A DNA stretch of 64,000 nucleotides from Gracilaria domingensis (GCA_022539475.1 VCMS01000124.1:62001-126000), one strand, 5' to 3'; shown: positions 9,366 to 21,653, counted from the stretch's first letter. Translations and numbers: made by a program. Notes: generated by a model not told the origin, from the letters alone.

Positions 9366-10799
9366 ATGATTGAGCTCCCATTTGGAAATGGCGTTACTGC
9401 TGCGCTGATATTCGTCGTTTTCGAGCTAGTCGTGATTCCTCTTCTCATGGACTCTACATCAAAGGCTGCCACCTTGTTTTCACACCAGCTGAGTAACGCG
9501 CAAAAGCCCATACGAGCTTCATCATTTCCATATCCTCTCTGGAACGAAGGTCTTTTCGGCAATCAACGGCCTCATATTCTGCTATTATTGTTCCGAATTG
9601 TCTGCATTGTCATTCCAGTCTACCTTGAGACAAGGATTGAAAATGACGTACAACCGGTCATGGTGGAAAAGATTCTACCTCATGCGTTCGTAATTGAGTC
9701 AAGAAGTGATTCGCCAATGGAAAAGCAAAAGGTGGGAAATGGCTCGTTTGATGCCGATCTCGTTTTTCGTAGTTGTTCGTATGTTGATGCTGAGGGATGG
9801 CTTATTGCCAGCGTTGCAAATTTGACATTTGTGAACGGTGTGATGAATATATCCTACGGTGATGCTCCGGAGTACAACAAAAACTTCACCTTCGATCTCC
9901 TGCATCGGGTTAATTGCATTGAAGAGACCGAAAAATCCCTTTTCAGAATTATGGCAAGTAGAAAAGAATGGGATACAGATCCCCGTGACCGAGAAATCAA
10001 TTTGTCTATTTCGGCAATCTCTCGTGCTTTTCATTCTGACTCAGATTATTTGGGGATCAAAAAGATCAGGACGCCTGAAAAAAATCTAGAGTGCTTCTTT
10101 CACAACCGAACAAGAGTATCTTTTACTACTGAAATCACCCTACGCATGTCTTTAACCATATATTGCCACAAACGAAGTAGATCTGACATCCAATTTTATA
10201 CTATCTTCTTATCCTTCAAGCGGTTAGTCACGAAGAATTTGACATTCGTGTACTCGAATGAAGCTGATGATTTCGTCCATGTTGAGAAGAGGCCCATCCC
10301 GGTGATTCTAGAATTTTGGGCACGGTTGGACGTAAAGGGAGAGGTACCAATGGGTTTCTTGGACGCCAAATTCATAATGGAACGAGAATTGAATGGGGCT
10401 CAGTTAAATATTCGGCGGGCTTGTTTGTCTCCAGCTTCATGCTACGAATATTTTGGAGCAGTGTCGTACTCAAAAGCAGAGAATACATCAGTGATTGTGG
10501 CAGGGGACTCAATGGTTGAACGCACAGTACTGGACAAGCAGACAGTCATTATTGGGGCAACAGAGCTTGTTCTAATTATTGTGTTTTGGCTTTTTATGAA
10601 GATTTGGTTCGTGTTGTATGCCCAGGACGTGCAGGCACCGAACACGGTGGATGGTCTTTCTGAAACTTGGTCGAGATCTATTTTTGAAAAAAGCGAGTGC
10701 CCACAAACTCCGTCGGTCACATTGAAGTTACGGCGAAGGAATGTTGGAGGGATCGAGATGTGCACATATGAGCCAGAAACGGCAAAGCACTCAGCCTAG
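9366..10799 (+). CDS. Multi-span membrane protein with large ectodomain (paralogue B of a divergent pair)
   Basis: I set the start at the ATG opening MIELPFGNG because it aligns with the first residue of the paralogue. An in-frame ATG at 9285 would add 27 residues. The product is 477 aa. Hydrophobic spans lie near residues 9-35 and 72-90, and one near 405-430 (VIIGATELVLIIVFWLFM). Between the second and third is a long Cys-containing region with N-glycosylation sites (NGS, NLT, NIS, NFT). Shared signatures are YPLWNEGLFGNQRPHILLLL and APNTVDGLSETWS. The frame is whole. The family is unknown to me; a cell-surface or endomembrane role is inference from topology. Confidence 0.82.
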   Translation: MIELPFGNGVTAALIFVVFELVVIPLLMDSTSKAATLFSHQLSNAQKPIRASSFPYPLWNEGLFGNQRPHILLLLFRIVCIVIPVYLETRIENDVQPVMVEKILPHAFVIESRSDSPMEKQKVGNGSFDADLVFRSCSYVDAEGWLIASVANLTFVNGVMNISYGDAPEYNKNFTFDLLHRVNCIEETEKSLFRIMASRKEWDTDPRDREINLSISAISRAFHSDSDYLGIKKIRTPEKNLECFFHNRTRVSFTTEITLRMSLTIYCHKRSRSDIQFYTIFLSFKRLVTKNLTFVYSNEADDFVHVEKRPIPVILEFWARLDVKGEVPMGFLDAKFIMERELNGAQLNIRRACLSPASCYEYFGAVSYSKAENTSVIVAGDSMVERTVLDKQTVIIGATELVLIIVFWLFMKIWFVLYAQDVQAPNTVDGLSETWSRSIFEKSECPQTPSVTLKLRRRNVGGIEMCTYEPETAKHSA

Positions 10800-13700
10800 A
10801 TTAAACGTACGTGTGTCCGTGAAGCGAAACAATTTGTTCTCGGCGTCAAATTTGTTTTTGAGCGTGCTCAAGAAACGGAAGAGTATGAAAAGGTCGATTA
10901 TGGGGGTCGTCTTGGCACTTTATGCCCAATGCGACCTTTCCATCTGGACGTGCATGCTGTGAACATTAACTATGTTGATAGAGTTACAAAAGCAATTGGG
11001 GTACTCTCAGCTCGGACATTGGGAGTCGTTCGCGGTACCAGGTTGGTTGACTTGGTCGTTGCGATCTTTGCTTTGAGCTCTTTCTCTCATGGTAGAAACC
11101 GCGTCATGGGGCAAAGGGCATTTGGCAGGGCTCATCCATGCGAACAGCGAGGCTGCGAACTCGTGTGTCTCAGGCATGGCGATCGGAGGAGGCTAAAGTG
11201 CCGTCGGAAAGCATCTGGACAGCATCCCAGTGGCCACGGCAGACGAAGAACAAAATGGTGTGCCATGATGGCGCTCGGCCACGACGGTGCAACGCGCCAT
11301 GATGGCGTTCGGTGCGGTGGTCGCTGATGGACGCAGAACAGACGCGATGGTGGAGGAAAGCGCGTGTGTAGTAGACTTGTTTTATTCTTCGTTGCTCGAA
11401 AAGCTCATAGAAAATCAGCAACTTTGGAGAAAAAGTTGAGGTCGTCATTTGGCACGTCACAGCGCTGGCGTAGAGGCACGTGTCGGCCTTCACCACCGTC
11501 GCCTCGTCCTCATCCGCCCCACCACCCAACCGCGACGCGCCTCCCCACCAAGCCCAACCCCCGACGCCCGCGTCGACGCCGCGCGATGCATCACGGCCCC
11601 CCGCCAACCGCTCCACCTCGCCGCGCGCCTGGCAGCCGGCCACGCCGGCAGTCGGCGGCAACACCCTCGCAACCACACCTCACCTTCGCGCCGCTGCGCC
11701 CACGTCGCCTGCCTGCGCGCTCCTCGTCGCACGTCGTTCATAGCGCGCGAGTGATTTCCTGCCGCAGACGGCCGCCGCGCCCGGCCAGCGCAAGGCTCTG
11801 TCGTTCCCTGTCGCTCGCCAGCTGCGCAGCAGATTCGCGCCGGCGGAGCCGGTCGCGCGGTGGAGCCGGTCACGTGGTTGCATAGTGGAGTGGCTCGGTC
11901 GAGCGAGCCGACCAGCGCGAGACTGTCTCGCTCCATGCCGCCCGCGAGCTGCGCTTGTTCGCTGCGTCGGCGAAAGTCGTCCCGTGAGACAGCCGCCATT
12001 TCCTACCGGGCCGCCAGAGAGCTGGGCCTCGTGCGCGCCGCCAGCAGCTGGCGGCGCGGCGCGCAGCATGCGTCGCTTCGGAGAAGTGGCCGCCGGTGAC
12101 GAGACGTGGGGCGACCGGCTTTGCTGCTGGCGGGAGTGCTGCACTCCGACGTGCGAGCGGCGCGCGGTGGAGTCGCTGTGCATGGCCTTGCGCGTCCTTC
12201 TTGCGCACGCGGCACGGCAGCGACAACGCGAAGACGGGCGTGGCCGGCGGCGACGGCGACGGGTCTCGCGACAGCGTCTACGGCGTGGCGGTTTCGACGA
12301 CACGCGCAGGTCTCAAGGCGTTGGTGGAGGCGCTGGTGGAGGCGGGGCGTTGGACGCTGGTGATGACGGCGAGGGGCGTGTGCTGCGAAGCGCTCCGGAG
12401 GAAGAGAGGCGGGCGGAGAAGAGCGTGTGGGCGACGGGCGATGGGCGGTGCGCGGCGCTCCATGGCGACGGCGCGCGCTGAGCGTGCTGCGGCTGGCGGC
12501 GGCCGACGACGTTGAGAGTCTCTTCTGCGCGGCGTGAGGTCAAACTTTGTGTCGCATTTCAAAATGTTTAAAGTTTGTCGCTTACGTCGCGCGGCTTCAG
12601 TCACTGTCACATGTATGTGTGAGATACGTACCAGGGGTAGTACGTATTACGTACCATGCATTATGTATCTCATATACACGAGCACTTTCTTCTTCTTCTT
12701 TAGTATGAGCACGTTACGCCAATTCCGCGTAACGTGTGGGGTTTGCTAAGAACCCCCTACAACCTATAAGGCTTTCGTCAAAATGCAGCCACAGACGACT
12801 ACACGTATGTAGCCGCGTTACGCACGTTGAGCAGCTGATAGTTGTTCTAAGAAAGCATTAGATCTCTAAGGTGTTCTCGTCTGCCGGAGCATTTCGTCAC
12901 CGGTGATTCTACCTGTTTATATCCTGTTCCTTCTAAGTACCTCTTCATTCATCCTCTCGAGGTTACCGGCTAAGGAGCACACCACGCCAAGACGCTCAGC
13001 ACGTACCACGTCGTGCCACCAGACACCATAGCAGCATTCCCTTCGTCCAACCCTCATTTTGTCGGCGATGTTAGACGAAAAGAACCAGCTCGTTACTTTC
13101 CAACGTTCTCCAATCCTAGTGCAAACCCTCCGACACAAATTCTGGAAAAAACTTGTCACACGAATGTCTCCGTAGAACCTCTTTCCGTCTGAGGGAAAAG
13201 TCAGAGAAACGGTGGCAGAATTTTCTTCCGCTGATCGGCTCGTAGCCTACTGCCTGCGCACAGCTAGTAGAGGGTCTTCTACCGACGTTCCACCCAGGTC
13301 CGCAATGGCAATCGGCAAGCGGACCGATCGCTTGAACGAGTTTTGCGACTTCCCAAGTCCGGAGTGGTGTACAGTGCGCCGAGCGCTCATGCGAGTTTTA
13401 AAACATCCTGAGTTTGACACGGCGATCGGTGCGCCAATTGCCGGGACTAGTTTAACGGCATTCCGGGCCGTATACAGGAACACGTTGAGCTTTAACACCT
13501 TAGAGGTAAACCCTTGGATACTCCAAAGGTAGCCTTTCTACCAAAGGTACCGTCGGTACCTTTGTTGGAGCCCCGCATCTAGCAGTTTGCACGCTATGGT
13601 GGAGTGCGGACTCGGCGCAGCGGAACCTTCGTGCAAGTTGGCTTTCCTCAGAGAGCAGATTCTCCGAGTGTGTGCACTTCAATAGACCTACCTCAGCATA

Positions 13701-13990
13701 TATCTGTATTTCGTTAAAATATTAACAAGTAAAAAGCGGCCTTTGGACGCACGCGGAGCTTCGCACCGTGGCCGAATGGTTTACCTGTCACTGCAGCAAA
13801 AAACAGTCCTAAAAACCAGCGAAACTGTGCGCTACTATAATTATCAGCTTTCTGAATACAGCGTTAAAATCTACATTGATTGTTTTATTTTTGGCGTACT
13901 CGATCTTCTGATCAATACACCAATAAAACCGATGAAGCTAAACGTCATCCAAATATAGCACAATTTTATTCTTCTGTTTAGAAATTGCAA
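10800..13990. other. Mostly non-coding, with a G+C-rich stretch at 11.4-12.5 kb
   Basis: From about 11450 to 12540 the base composition jumps to very G+C-rich, so every frame on both strands stays open and open frames mean little. One plus-strand stretch near 12270-12400 (VYGVAVSTTRAGLKALVEAL) looks more protein-like than its surroundings, but I cannot assign it. Frames at 12917-13159 (minus) and 13212-13532 (plus, 106 aa) have no recognised motifs. A small hairpin with ACCAAAGGTACCG arms lies near 13540-13566. Confidence 0.35.
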
Positions 13991-14039
13991 TCACTGTATT
14001 AATGTGCCACGATAAAATAGATTATAAACTAAACATAGC

Positions 14040-14925
14040 AACGATGTGAGCAAAATTGATGATGAGACTTACTGTAGACTCTTCTGCTGACATGTTTAAA
14101 ATGACTGCGCATACGTTAGCACAATGTAAGCCATGTTTAAAACGTGGCTCACTTTAGACCATTTCGTTGACTTATTGTGACTGCGTAAAAGTCAATCTAA
14201 TGTGAGCCATGATGAAGAAGGGGCTCACTGTAGACCATTTGTTTCAACTTGCCTAGTGTGATTGAGCAAATGTAAGCAAAATGTGAACGATTGGGAAAAC
14301 GGGGCTCACTGTACACCACTTCGTTGATTTTACTGAGAGTAACAGCGCATACGTATGCACAATGTGAGGAATTATCAAGACATGGCTCACTGAAGACGAC
14401 TAAGTTTAATTTGCTTAGTTTAAAAGCATAAATCTAACCACTATGTAAGCCAGGTGGATCCAAATACTCACTACAGAGTATTTTGTCGTATTCGTTTAGT
14501 GTAATGGGGTATAAGTAAGCACAATGAGCCAAAATAATGCTGTAACTCACTGTAGACGTTTGGGTTGAATTTGCTTGACATGATCGCGTATTCGTAAGCA
14601 TAATGTGAGCCATGTTCCAAAAGGGATTTATTGTATACCATTTTGATGAATTTGCTTAGTATAACGGCGTATAAGTCTGCAAAGCACCATGTGAGCCATG
14701 TTTAAAAATTGACTAAATGTAGACCATTCCGTTGAATTTGCTTAGTGTGACTGCGTATACGTAAGCACAAAGTGAGCCATGTTGAAAAAGGGGCTTACTA
14801 TAGACCATTTCGTTCAATTTGCTGAGTGTAACGGCATATACGTAAGGATAATGTGAGCCATGTTGAAGAAGTGAATCACTGTAGACCATTTCGTTCAATT
14901 TGCTTACGGTGACGTTTGCAGCTAC
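14040..14925. repeat. Degenerate tandem minisatellite, about 80-bp unit, about 11 copies
   Basis: The motif GTAGACCATTTCGTT, or a variant, recurs at about 14073, 14155, 14233, 14314, 14394, 14473, 14554, 14634, 14719, 14801 and 14882, spaced 78-85 bp. Each unit also has a version of AATGTGAGCCATGTTGAAAAAGG, a GGCTCACT and a GCGTATACGTAAGCAC. Copies differ at many positions, so the array is old. No long frame runs through it. Confidence 0.85.
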
Positions 14926-15433
14926 AATATAGAATGAGCAAATTTTGATTTCAAAGCTATCTTGTATATGAAGATTTCTTCTGAGGCTTTCCTGAACACA
15001 CTGAAACGGTTGGATTACTTTAATTCTGCAAACGGTTGCTTCCAGTGTAGGTGCTGCACATTCCAGAGCCTAGCACATAATGAAGTATGTCGTGATAGCA
15101 TCCTACGCGTTGGCCACTAGCTACATCAACCATCTCGTGCCCTATAAGAAGAACACCGAGACCAAAAATCACTGGATCGATGCCCAGACCTCACCAACTC
15201 GCCTGTTCAGCAGCTGAGCACTCCCTACGTCGGCCCCATCACGTCGTCCCCATCACGTCGCCGTTCTGCCGCATCTCTGCTCCTTTTCCTTCTACCGACC
15301 ATTTACTTTCCCTTTCCTTTCCCTTCCTTTCCGCCCCTCACCGTCCCCCGCCGCCCTATCCTGAACAGCCTCCTTTCCGCCTCCTCTCCCTGCCGTCTCC
15401 TTTCCGTTCACATACGCTCCTTACTCGTTAAAG
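14926..15433. other. Intergenic with pyrimidine-rich tract
   Basis: No gene is seen. From about 15290 to 15420 the plus strand is rich in CT and TTTCC runs, a pyrimidine-rich leader directly before the ORF3-like sequence at 15434. It could be a promoter or 5' untranslated region. Confidence 0.35.
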
Positions 15434-15949
15434 ATGGAGAACAACAACAATGTCGATGGCCCCTGCAATACGCTCGCGCTCGATATAGCGTACCAGTTCT
15501 ACGGTCGTATTAAACTCGGGGGCCAGAGAATGTTGATGTGGTTTGATGGCATAACCGACGATCTCTAAGAAAAGTACCGTCTCGCCTGGGCGTCATTCCA
15601 CATCTGCTTTGGCTTCATGCAACTCCGTGGGCCGTTCCTAACCGAGGAGCTTGCGCTTGTCCTCCGAAAGCTGTTCATTGCTTTCGATAACGGCGTGATA
15701 GCAGACCTACACGACGAGTTTCAACTCTACTTGCACGGTTGGATCATGGCTCAGTTTGGTCATCTGCGTCCGGAACGTGAAGAAACGTTCATGGATGAGA
15801 TCGAAGCCGCTCTTGTGCACATCGAAGAATTTCCGGACGACACCGACTTCTCTGTCGAGTTTGAGCCTCGCTCCGTTATGAGCCTCTTCCCGAATCCTCC
15901 TGGAGTGTTCGAGAATCATCCTGTGGCCAATGGAGTGCATGAGCATTAA
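15434..15949 (+). pseudogene. Broken relative of the LTR-element ORF3 (fossil)
   Basis: The translation resembles, over most of its length, the small third frame found downstream of the chromodomain in the Ty3/Gypsy element of this window (49034-48697, continuing at 21653). Shared stretches include MWFDGITD, LAWAS, AQFGHL, HIEEF and FEPRS. It lies next to the 3' side of the Helitron. It is either the last piece of an older LTR-element copy or a related stand-alone gene. No LTR is visible beside it. It is not whole as it stands (about one break). Confidence 0.65.
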
Positions 15950-16458
15950 ATGTTTGGCATTACTTCTATAATCGTTGATCTACTATAGTTAGTGATTTTA
16001 GAAGATATTTATTTGTTTCGTATTGTAAGGTTAGTATTCTGATCACAATGTGGGATCTTTTGTTTTATGATGGCTTCTTATCTGCCATAGTAAACCAATT
16101 GCTTTGTTATTTTCTTTGCTTTTTCGTCTGATACAAATGGATGGGAGAGAAAACTGTGTAGTCACTTTACTGTTTTCATGCGTTGTAAAAGTCCATGGCC
16201 TCTTGCGACATAGGATTTAGCATAGATTTAACCCTCGAATGCAGTACACTTGAATCTCGGATGTGGTACACTTGACTCTTAAACCTGCGGAGTTGACTCC
16301 CTGTCATGAATCATAATCAAATACTTTCTCTTTCACACTCTCGATAGTGGGACATGGAGACGTTCTGACCAGAAGAAATATGAAGACAAGTTGTGTATGG
16401 ACAAAGAGGGTTCGCATGTAGTAACAGAACTTGTTTTACTCAACACACTTTTCTACTT
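15950..16458. other. Non-coding; probably contains the Helitron 3' end
   Basis: No gene is seen. If the Helitron coding region to the right is still joined to its own 3' terminus, that end (a short hairpin and CTRR, read on the minus strand) should lie here, but I could not identify it with confidence. Confidence 0.35.
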
Positions 16459-19400
16459 CTAGTTGTATCGTCTACCCTCGACGAAATCTACAGCCTCAGG
16501 TAGAACTGGGTTCTTCACTCTTACTGGCATTTCATGAATTTCTGCTGTGCGAATAGGTGTATCGTCTTCATTGTGGAGAAGAAGCACGTGTGTGTTTTTC
16601 CGAATTCTCGAAAGTCCCACATATACTTGTCCTGGAGCAAAGAAATTTGCACGAAAATCGATTACCATCTTCCGTAATGTTTGGCCTTGACTCTTGTGAA
16701 CAGTGGCAGCAAATGCTAGACGGATAGGAAACTGACGCCTTCTCACTTCGATTCCGATGTACTCAAATTTGAAATCAATTCGATGTAGCACGTGGTTCTG
16801 AGTCAATTGGCCATCAGAATTCATTTCGGCAATTCCGACACATCGACGAGAGACACCAGTGACAACGAACATCTTTCCATTCACGAGATGTGGATGCAGA
16901 ACATTTCGTATAACCATAACTGGAACTCCAACCTTGAGGAAGAGATTGTGAGGAGGCACTCCAGTAGGCGCGTAGTTGTATGTTACCTCCGGGCCCAGGA
17001 CTGTTTGGATGCGATCTCCATCGGGAGACCTCATTGGTTCCATCGTTGTCGCTGATGGAAGATGATACTTTCTTCCAGGAAATATTCTCAATGCAGCTTG
17101 GTTATGTTCATCAACTAATTGATTGGTAGGTGCAACGATCAGACGATCTGGACGAACTTCTTTCATATCTTGGGACTCAACCCAATTCCAAAGTCCTCTG
17201 TAGGCTCGTTGAATCTTTGAGGTAGACATGAGTGGTAGTGATACCATGGGTGACGACCATCTCTTTCCGATATCAAGTAGAAGTCGTGCAAAACGACGAT
17301 CATCCTGCTGACGAACTTGTTCCGTGAGACGAAGTACCTCCGTATTTCGATCCCAGAGCTCGCAATCGTACCACTGGAGTTCACGAAGAATATTGACAGG
17401 GATCCGCCTTGCATTCCCATCTTCATCTGTAATCTTTCTTGTCCTCGGAATGACTGGTAGTAACTGCATGTAGTCGCCAGCCAACACCATAATGAGCCCT
17501 CCAAAATCTTTCCTTGACCGTCTTAGATCCTTCAAAATGGCATCAACGACTTCCAGGAGAAGCTTAGGGCACATGGAGGCCTCGTCAATGACCAGTAATG
17601 CAATCTTGCGAAGAAGCTCTGCTCTTTGAGTTCGAGGTCCCTACTTTGAAAGAGTTCTTCTCTTTCTACTTTGAGAATCCTTGTCGTCATCAACTCCAAT
17701 TCCCAGCAGACTGTGCAAGGTTCTTCCCCCAGAGTAAAGAGCAGCTGCGATACCAGTTGTAGCTGTCATCTCCACCAGTAATCCTTGAGACTAATAGCGA
17801 TAGGAGATAGGTTTTTCCTGTCCCGGCATGTCCTTGTAGGAAAAAGACTTTCCCTGCTGTATCTGTTCGTTCTTCCTCGGATTGCCTCTTCTTCTCCATT
17901 ACAGCTCTCATTATTTTGTCAAAGACACGCTTCTGTCCATCTTTTAAGTTTGATTATCCTTCCCTGAGTACATTTCGTGATCGAGATAGATGGGCCTGTG
18001 GCTCTTGAATAGTCTCCATAGTTCTGTCTACCTCACTTTGCCTGATTCCTAATTGCTGAACTATCTCGCGAAAATATGGATGGTCTCGGATAGGTCGTCC
18101 TCCATGGCGATTTGATATCTGTATGATTCTTCTCATCAACTCTTTTCTTCTCATTGAACTGCTTCTCTCCCGTATATCTGACATGAGCGGTACTATATGT
18201 CTCTCAATCAAATCCTGAGGATTTACACCCTGTTGGTAACATGTAACAACCATCCTGCGCAGTTCGGATGGCGTGGAGTAGTTTCTCACTGCTTCGTTGA
18301 AAGCCGTTTCGTATTCATTCTCGTGAACTAGAATACCCCTTGCAATAGCCACATCTCTGTATGACGTATGCGTTTCACCCTGAAACTTCTTTGCCTCTTC
18401 AAAAGAACTAAAAGCGGCGTTCATAAGCAGAATTCTGAGAGCAAAGAGTTCTGGATTTCCTGGTGATACAAATCTAATCCTTGCCACAGACGCACTTTCT
18501 TCATCTCTGTCGACTATGAATTTCGGGGGTCTTCCAGAATCAAGAGAGGCATCTCTCTCTGGAATAGAGCGAGGCAGCTTGTCATAAAGACGAACAGACT
18601 CGTAATATGATAGGTAATCCAGATTAGAATACTCAGAAGGTCGCTTGAAATATCTCTCCAACATTGAAGACCTCAAACTTCTTGGTAGACGAGTGTTCTG
18701 AACTAATACTTGCCTTTCTTTTGGCAGATGAACGTCAAAAGCTTGAACGGAAGGGAACAATTCGAACGTGTCTGAACTCGAACATATTCCAGGCAGCTTC
18801 AACCGCTCCAACGACACGTGATCTCATATAGGCCCTTATGTCGTTCTCAAGTTCTCTTTCTGAGCCTCTTTGATCAGTACTTCGAGACTCTCTTGATGTA
18901 ATGAATACGTCATGTTTTTTTCCAGGTTTAAAAGCATATTTCATCGGATAGGCCACTGCTGTTCCACCTTGTGTACGCTCGATGTTTATGTGGGCCTTGT
19001 ACTTCCTTGTCAGATCTGGATTGTACGGAACAACTTTCAAATCTTCTTCTGTTCGTCTTCTGTACGTGACTCTGTTTGTCAAATCGTCAATGGTTGTCTC
19101 TGGGACCACATCCATATGGTCATACCCGAATCGAGAGTGACCGTTCCGAGTGCGTCTTCGACAATATGGTGAATGGCGGTGGATATTGAGCCGCTTCACC
19201 AATGCTCGGAGCTCTTGATTTTCTTGAGATTGTCCTCGTGGAAGCTCTGCCTTTATAAGGCTGTCAATAATTTCAGGATCGTCAATGGTTCCACCCTCTA
19301 ACCATAGAAGGATGTGGTGCTGGGGTGTGTTCCTTTCTTGAAACTCAAGTTTTGCAGCAATTCCGATACATTTCAGGCCGAAAATAGCTTCCGAATTTTT

Positions 19401-20837
19401 CTGAAGATCAGTCATAATTGCGTTGTCATACTGATTGTAGACTCTGGCAACCAGATCAGGTCTGTCGAAGGGTCGTGGGCGGTTTCCTTGTGGAGAGAGA
19501 GCGCCAGTGTTATCATTTTCAAGTCCCAATCTCTTCATTTCCTCTCTCCACACGTTCATTGTAACCGTGATGAAAAGTGTCGGTGAGCCCATCCTGGCAA
19601 CCATTGCTTGCACATCCAAACGCTTCTGTTTCCAGTAGGCAGGTGAGTTCTTGTGGTTTCCGGGGAGATACAACTTCCCGGGTGGACCAAGCTCATCTGT
19701 TCCACTGTGCGTTCCCTGCTGAAGTTCTCGTTCCTCTACCATTCTCATTTGCTCAGACTCAAGGTAGCGGAGCCGTAAACCTTCGATATTAATGTAGGTT
19801 CGTAGCAGCCACTATTGAAGCAGAGTCCCCGAGTTTAGTAATATATTGTCTGTTTACAACCTCCGTTTCGTATGTTCCGCCCAAGTCAGTCTGTTGACAT
19901 CAGGAATATTAGATGATGATCTAGATCCTCTTGATCTTCCAGTTCCCTCGCCTCTGGCATCAATGTATGCTACCATATCGTAAGGTAAGTGAAGATCTCC
20001 ATAAGGGTATAGTAATGGGAACGCTCCCATCTCAGCAGCCTTAGAGTCTGATTTCAGACGGCGATATTTGACAGTCCTTCTACGCAGGTTTCCAGTGGAC
20101 ATGTAATCGGTTTCACGACCGTTGACCAGCTGCGCTACTGGAGCTTCAGAACGAAACAATCCCGTGGGATCCACTATAAATACTCTCATTGCCAGGGGAC
20201 GACCTCTAGAGTCCTCAGGTAGAGGTCCGCTTCCAGTATCGACTTCGATTCGACCTTCTCTTTCTCTTTGATAATTTCTAACGACAATACCTTGTTCAGC
20301 TGCGTCTGCAGAAATATCTACCGTAGCCGGAGCCGTATGTCTGGCTATATTCACTTGTCTGCTTTCTGATGACAGGAAGAGGTTCCTATAGCGATCTCGA
20401 GCTATATCCGGTCTTGGCTGCAGAACTTCGTATAACCTTGGCACCAAGTACCTAATATTCGGGTTGGCAACTATGCGCCTCAAGAATGTAGTGGAGTAAT
20501 CTCTGGCGTTTAAACTAGGTGAACCTTCTGACCAGAGGTATTTGTGACGAACTTCTCGGCTCGGAACTGACAATGACACGTTTCCTTGAACGCGAAGAAA
20601 AGAAGGCCCGCCACCTCTTACATATTTCGTGGCCATGAAGCTCACGACATTCGCAAACATTGTGTTCATGTGTGTTGACAGCGACAAAAAGGACCTCAAA
20701 CTGTAGAGCCTCTCAACTCTAGTACTTGTATGAGATCGTTTAAACGTAATACCGAGGCTACTGCGAGAGCCTTTTGCACCACAGCATGTACCGTCCAACT
20801 CAGTGCCTAAAATAACTGCTCCGCAGAATTTGCACAT
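16459..20837 (-). pseudogene. Helitron Rep/helicase, broken into several frames
   Basis: Read on the minus strand, the family order is kept. At 20837-19854 is the N-terminal Helitron-like region with a CKFCGAV...CCGAKG zinc motif. At 19748-18735 is the Rep domain with its HUH motif as HHILLWLEGG and a tyrosine motif as YPMKYAFKP. At 18817-17954 is the linker region. At 17911-17690 is the helicase Walker A, GHAGTGKTYLL. At 17574-16459 is the PIF1-type helicase core, with AGDYMQLLPVIPR and the C-terminal HKSQGQT and YVGLSRIRKN motifs. Rep proteins nick and join single strands in rolling-circle transposition, and the helicase unwinds. The pieces lie in different frames with stops between them, so at least four breaks are present and the copy is not autonomous as written. 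Confidence 0.87.
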
Positions 20838-20897
20838 TCGTATACGAAGAACTTATCCAAAGTCCTTCAGTGGGCATCCTGAAGATCGGTGTCCAGA

Positions 20898-20902
20898 GTT
20901 TC
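20898..20902. repeat. Target-site duplication GTTTC, left copy
   Basis: This pentanucleotide directly precedes the TGTTAG start of the left LTR and is repeated at 55270-55274 directly after the CTAACA end of the right LTR. Five bases is the usual duplication made by Ty3/Gypsy integrases, so the two distant LTRs belong to one insertion. Confidence 0.88.
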
Positions 20903-21430
20903 TGTTAGAACACTGGGTCTGAGGTTGAACAATGGTTGAGAACGTGAACGATGGTGACTGCCGAGGAGAGGTCGGGCAGTCGACCAGGGTTTATATGGAG
21001 AATCGGACCTTCGAAAATAAGGTCGCTAACGCAGCTTTCTAGAATATCTCTCAAACTAATGTGTCTATGAGTACTGGCCCTTGCGTCGGAATTAGTGTAG
21101 AAACTGTGCGTAGAAATCGACAGTGGAGTCTTCTAGAAGCTTCTATAAGTTCCTGCAACATGTCCATTTGTAGAAGTTCCAGCAAGGCACCGAAACTATG
21201 AAGTCAGTCATGACGTCAACTGACGAGGCAGACATCACACGTGACATGTCTTGGTAACATTATGACAACTAATGTCAAACAAAGACTCTGAGGATCATTA
21301 GGGTATCAAATCGGATCGCTAGATCACGGGGAATTCAAAGAAGGCATCAAAACATTAAATGACTAACTAAAAGCATAGCAATATAACAAATTCAAATAAA
21401 AACATGACCAGAATTAACGAAATCCTAACA
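20903..21430 (-). repeat. LTR (3' LTR of the minus-strand Ty3/Gypsy element)
   Basis: This 528-bp LTR begins TGTTAG and ends CTAACA. It differs from the copy at 54742-55269 at three positions by my reading, so the insertion is young. Just inside it, on the minus strand, lies the purine-rich AATGGGGGAAGTGA, a good polypurine tract for plus-strand priming (21431-21444). Confidence 0.95.
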
Positions 21431-21653
21431 TCACTTCCCCCATTAAGGAGAATCGTCCCGACTCGTTAGTTGTTGGGCGTACCATTCGGAATAGGATGAT
21501 TTTGAAACTGTCCTGGAGAGTTAGGGAAGAGAACCATTTCGGAACGCGGTTCAAACGTGAACGCGGTTCAAACGTTATGGAAATATCAGTATTATCTCCA
21601 AATTCCTCGATGTGTAGAATAGCACTTTCAATTGTATTCAAGAATGTATCTCC
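21414..21653 (-). pseudogene. LTR-element ORF3, distal part (fossil)
   Basis: This minus-strand frame is similar to the second half of the ORF3-like sequence at 15.4 kb (HIEEF, FEPRS). It starts exactly at the left boundary of the 27-kb transposon; the first half of ORF3 ends at that transposon's right boundary (48697). It lies between the transposon and the polypurine tract/3' LTR. Confidence 0.75.
21648..21653. repeat. Candidate target duplication ATCTCC, left copy
   Basis: ATCTCC precedes the left terminus of the 27-kb transposon and recurs at 48697-48702 just after its right terminus. The true duplication may be shorter (3-5 bases), because the terminal bases CC also match the inverted repeats. 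Confidence 0.7.

Larger units (their letters stand above)
16459..20902 (-). mobile_element. Helitron, 3' (coding) part, left of the LTR insertion
   Basis: This is the larger part of a Helitron cut by the LTR element. The break lies at 20902/55270, marked by the same GTTTC on both sides. The remaining 5' part is at 55270-55735. The boundaries are minimal because I could not identify either Helitron terminus. Confidence 0.75.

Noticed and set aside
20903-21430. Solo LTR independent of the element at 49-55 kb
   Set aside because: Its flanks differ from each other (no own target duplication), whereas its left flank matches the right flank of the other LTR. The polypurine tract and ORF3 end lie directly inside it.
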